Shown here: one piece after another, positions 61,373 through 64,000 of the stretch | How positions within the stretch are numbered: the first letter of the stretch is position 1 | Layout: the number at the start of each line of letters is the position of its first letter | Origin: Phoebastria nigripes | Lineage: Eukaryota; Chordata; Aves; Procellariiformes; Diomedeidae | Length of the DNA: 64,000 nucleotides | Assembly: GCA_035582835.1 (NCBI GenBank) | Contig: JAYKAV010003086.1 | Coordinates: 447,022-511,021, forward strand | Reading direction: 5' to 3' | Made by a program: the position numbers and the translations under genes | Notes under the pieces: model-generated | The model's database searches: none | Told to the model about the DNA's origin: nothing | Seen by the model: only the letters and a program-made list of their open reading frames with translations

Positions 61373-63329
61373 AGCTTTGAGTAGCTGAAAAGTAGCACTA
61401 TACATGCTAACCATTTTGCTGGTCTCCTCACTTATTCTGCATTTTAAAAATGTGGCTATTTCCAGTATTTGAAGCTCTAATCCATGCCCTATTTTTCTCT
61501 TTGCAAGTTAATTCCAGATCAACAATTCCATTGCAGCAACACATATCACACAACAAATATCAAATATCTTTGAAATGTTTTACTTTGTGCATCCAACCCA
61601 CCTGTAGCCATTCCACAGCACTGTGCTGCATCCACCAGGCAGGTATTTCGACACCTTTTAGAAAAAAAATAGCACTGACTCAGCAAGAAGGTTGAATTTG
61701 TCTAGTCCCTACCTGTCAGAATAAAAGTGGCTAAACATCCAGCAGCCCTCTTGAACAAAAGCTCTGTGTATTGGGGAATTCAAGGCACAATTTAGTAACA
61801 ATCGTTCTGTGGTTGAAAAGAGTCAAGTGAGTTGAAAATGTATTATGTACATATTACATATTTCTCAAAGGTACATATTTTTCCTCATATATTATGGCCT
61901 TTCCTGCATTGTGAAATGAAAGGTCTTGTCCCAAATTCACAGGTTAGTGAAAGACTCACAGCCATAACCCAGATGTCTCTGAACGTTTAACACCCAGATC
62001 ACTTGTCTAGGGTTTAGGATGTTCACTTTGGACTATTTGTCAAAGCTTTGGATTTATCTTTTAAGGTTTCTTTTTATTCATGGCTTCAAAATGCTCATCT
62101 TTTAATACAGAAATCCTCTACTCTCCAAAACATATTAATTTCACAGGTTCAAAATCACTGCTGTTATGTCTTCAGTAACTCAAAAGATTTTTCGTAGATT
62201 GTCTTACTCTGATGATTTTTTTACAAGACAGATCTAGTATGTGCTAAGGGTCTTTTTAGAAATGCTTCTGTGCGCTGTAACAGGAACTGAAAGCGGTTCA
62301 TAAGTTCTATGAGGTGTTTGGCTCAGATTTGTATTTGCTGAAGGCAAAGTTTCTGAGAAGGAATGTAACTTTCCTTGAATTAAATACAGAAATAGCTAGG
62401 TACAGTGTGGGAAACATTTATTTTGATAGCCTGAGGGGGACATCATGCTCTTGTGGTTTTAAAACAAAACTTCAACCCTAAGATTAAAAATATAAACACT
62501 GTGGCCAGGGTTGTGTTCCCCACAGAAATCCCGTAGGTGGCACCACAGCATAAGTTTTAATTACATTTCAGCTGCTTTTAATTTAGAAGGAATGCAACTG
62601 GTTTGGGATTTTTTTTTCAATTTTTTTAAAAGCTAGCACTTTTCTACAGCTTCAGCTCTATCTTCTGTGCCATTTCATTCTCAAAATCAAATCTGCACAG
62701 GCCTGATAAGTCTCTCGCTTTACATAAATTTACTTTCTCCTGCAGATGCCCATCAGGAAGTATTCAGGGCTGCCCCAAGAATGTAATTTTCCAGTACATA
62801 AACTGGCATGTCGCTTTTGAATGGTTTTTGAGAAGCATACCTGACATCAAGGACATGTATGGATGTATTAAATTGTTGGCATGGAAATGAGCCAAATCCA
62901 TAATGATAATTTTTGTCACTAGCAATCTACAAAGTTCATTTAACTGGATATTTCAAGAGGCTAATCAGGCATAGACATATATATACACACACACGCACAC
63001 ACTCTCAAGGTTTCAACCCTTGCGAGCAAAGAAGTATTTTTAAGATTCTTGGAAAACCCTGGTTGTTCAAGGAACTCGTGTGCACAGCCATCAAAATTAT
63101 CACGAATTGCAGTAAATTCAGCATTATTGCCTTAATTCAGAAGAGGAAAAACCAGCAAATGAGGAAACCAAGTTATAGCTGGAGATGCCACCGGAGAACA
63201 CCAGAAAGGACAAGAGAAGCTAAATCTTCCACAGCGTGTTTGGTGATGTCGCGAGCTGCTGGACCATTTGTCTATCATTCAAAAATTCATTATGTATTAC
63301 TAGTATATTAACATCTGAATAATAACCTG
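61373..63329. other. Unassigned sequence after the deleted CR1
   Basis: Mostly AT-rich. A 132-codon plus-strand frame (62913-63311) contains a microsatellite and lacks conserved or splice features. No gene is supported. Confidence 0.5.
62976..63003 (+). repeat. (TA)n(CA)n microsatellite
   Basis: ATATATATACACACACACGC type run followed by ACAC. It is embedded in an otherwise unassigned 399-nt open frame that I do not consider coding. Confidence 0.8.
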
Positions 63330-63900
63330 TAGATGTCAGCATCATTTTTTCTCTGGTATTGGGGGCCTCTGCAAGGGGAGGACTGGGAAGACTGGTGAGG
63401 AGCTGCAGCGCACGCGATCCAGCCCCAGTTCACAAAGCGAACATCCCGCCCCCGCTGATGACCATGAGAGCACAGTGTCCCTTGCTTATGGCAACATTGA
63501 ATTGTTTGATGTGCAACCACCTGGGCATAATGTATATAATCTGCTGTTGAAAAGTAAAAGGATGTAGGTTGAGGCAGGGACATCCTTGGCCTGAGCCTCG
63601 ACTACATGCCTGACCCGACCCTCTGCTTCTCCCTTGCAGTCCTCCATGTGGTTTCTGGGGCTCCCTGCACTGGTTGCAGCGTGAGTGGATCATTCTCTGT
63701 TGTGCTGGCTCTGAAATCCCGCAGCTACATGTGCACTGAGACTCGGATTAAAACAGCACCCGGTATTGCTCCCACCCGTTCTTCAGGCACGTTCTCCAGA
63801 GGTCTCTCCTCTCAGGGACCTCTGACCCAGCTTCTGGAGGCCTCAGACTGCACACCTCCCGTGTTATAGACTGCAGCTCAGACCCCTCATGGACATGGGA
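63330..63900. other. Unclassified GC-richer block, possible LTR
   Basis: It opens TGTAGATGTCAGCATC and has a TATA-like ATGTATATAATC near 63530. It is clearly richer in C and G than its flanks and carries overlapping open frames on both strands with no recognisable domain. I could not find a matching end or target-site duplication, so an LTR is only a guess. The window ends in A-rich sequence just beyond. Confidence 0.3.
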
Positions 63901-64000
63901 CAGGTGAGCAGAAGCTGACTTCTCACAGAAGCACAAATAGTATATTTTTATTTAGCAGTATAGAGGGAAGAAAAAAAAAATTTAAAAAAAAAAAAAAAAA

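Noticed and set aside
62913..63311. 132-codon plus-strand open frame
   Set aside because: It includes a TA/CA microsatellite, has no splice or start context and no recognisable domain.

Overview
The window is avian nuclear DNA. It is AT-rich and exon-poor, with CR1 LINE fragments on both strands and two solo LTRs that carry perfect 5-bp target-site duplications. Every splice junction I could place is GT-AG. In chicken, from memory, RECK lies on chromosome Z; the sequence cannot show the chromosome or the species here.

About 7.4-51.7 kb, plus strand: the 3' four fifths of RECK, a GPI-anchored, cysteine-rich glycoprotein that restrains matrix metalloproteases and acts with GPR124 as a WNT7 co-receptor. 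Seventeen coding exons join in one frame across every junction. They encode 878 residues plus stop, equivalent to human residues 92-969 (exons 5-21). They cover cysteine-knot motifs 2-5, the frizzled-like region, a CNPNPC/EGF-like module, three Kazal-type modules and the GPI signal. The first 91 or so residues and the promoter lie upstream of the window; I found no matching exon in 1-7409. The 3'UTR ends at one of two poly(A) signals and holds seed matches for miR-15/16 and miR-200 but no canonical miR-21 site.

About 52.1-58.8 kb, minus strand: the last two exons of a convergent protein-coding gene I do not recognise. They are phase-matched and give 228 residues plus stop. Its only nearby poly(A) hexamer overlaps the RECK poly(A) site in a bidirectional arrangement.

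The rest is intron or intergenic sequence. A long CR1 copy with a broken reverse transcriptase lies at 0.3-2.6 kb. Five shorter CR1 fragments lie at 18.8, 42.1, 45.3, 54.6 and 60.6 kb. An antisense ERVL-like solo LTR lies at 6.3 kb, and a sense solo LTR with its own AATAAA lies at 25.6 kb inside RECK. There are also microsatellites, three 59-78 nt poly-T tracts, two perfect short hairpins and two unclassified blocks (33.0 and 63.3 kb). I saw no prokaryotic features, CRISPR array, rRNA or tRNA, and nothing I can defend as a new molecular system. The most novel item is the unidentified convergent gene.
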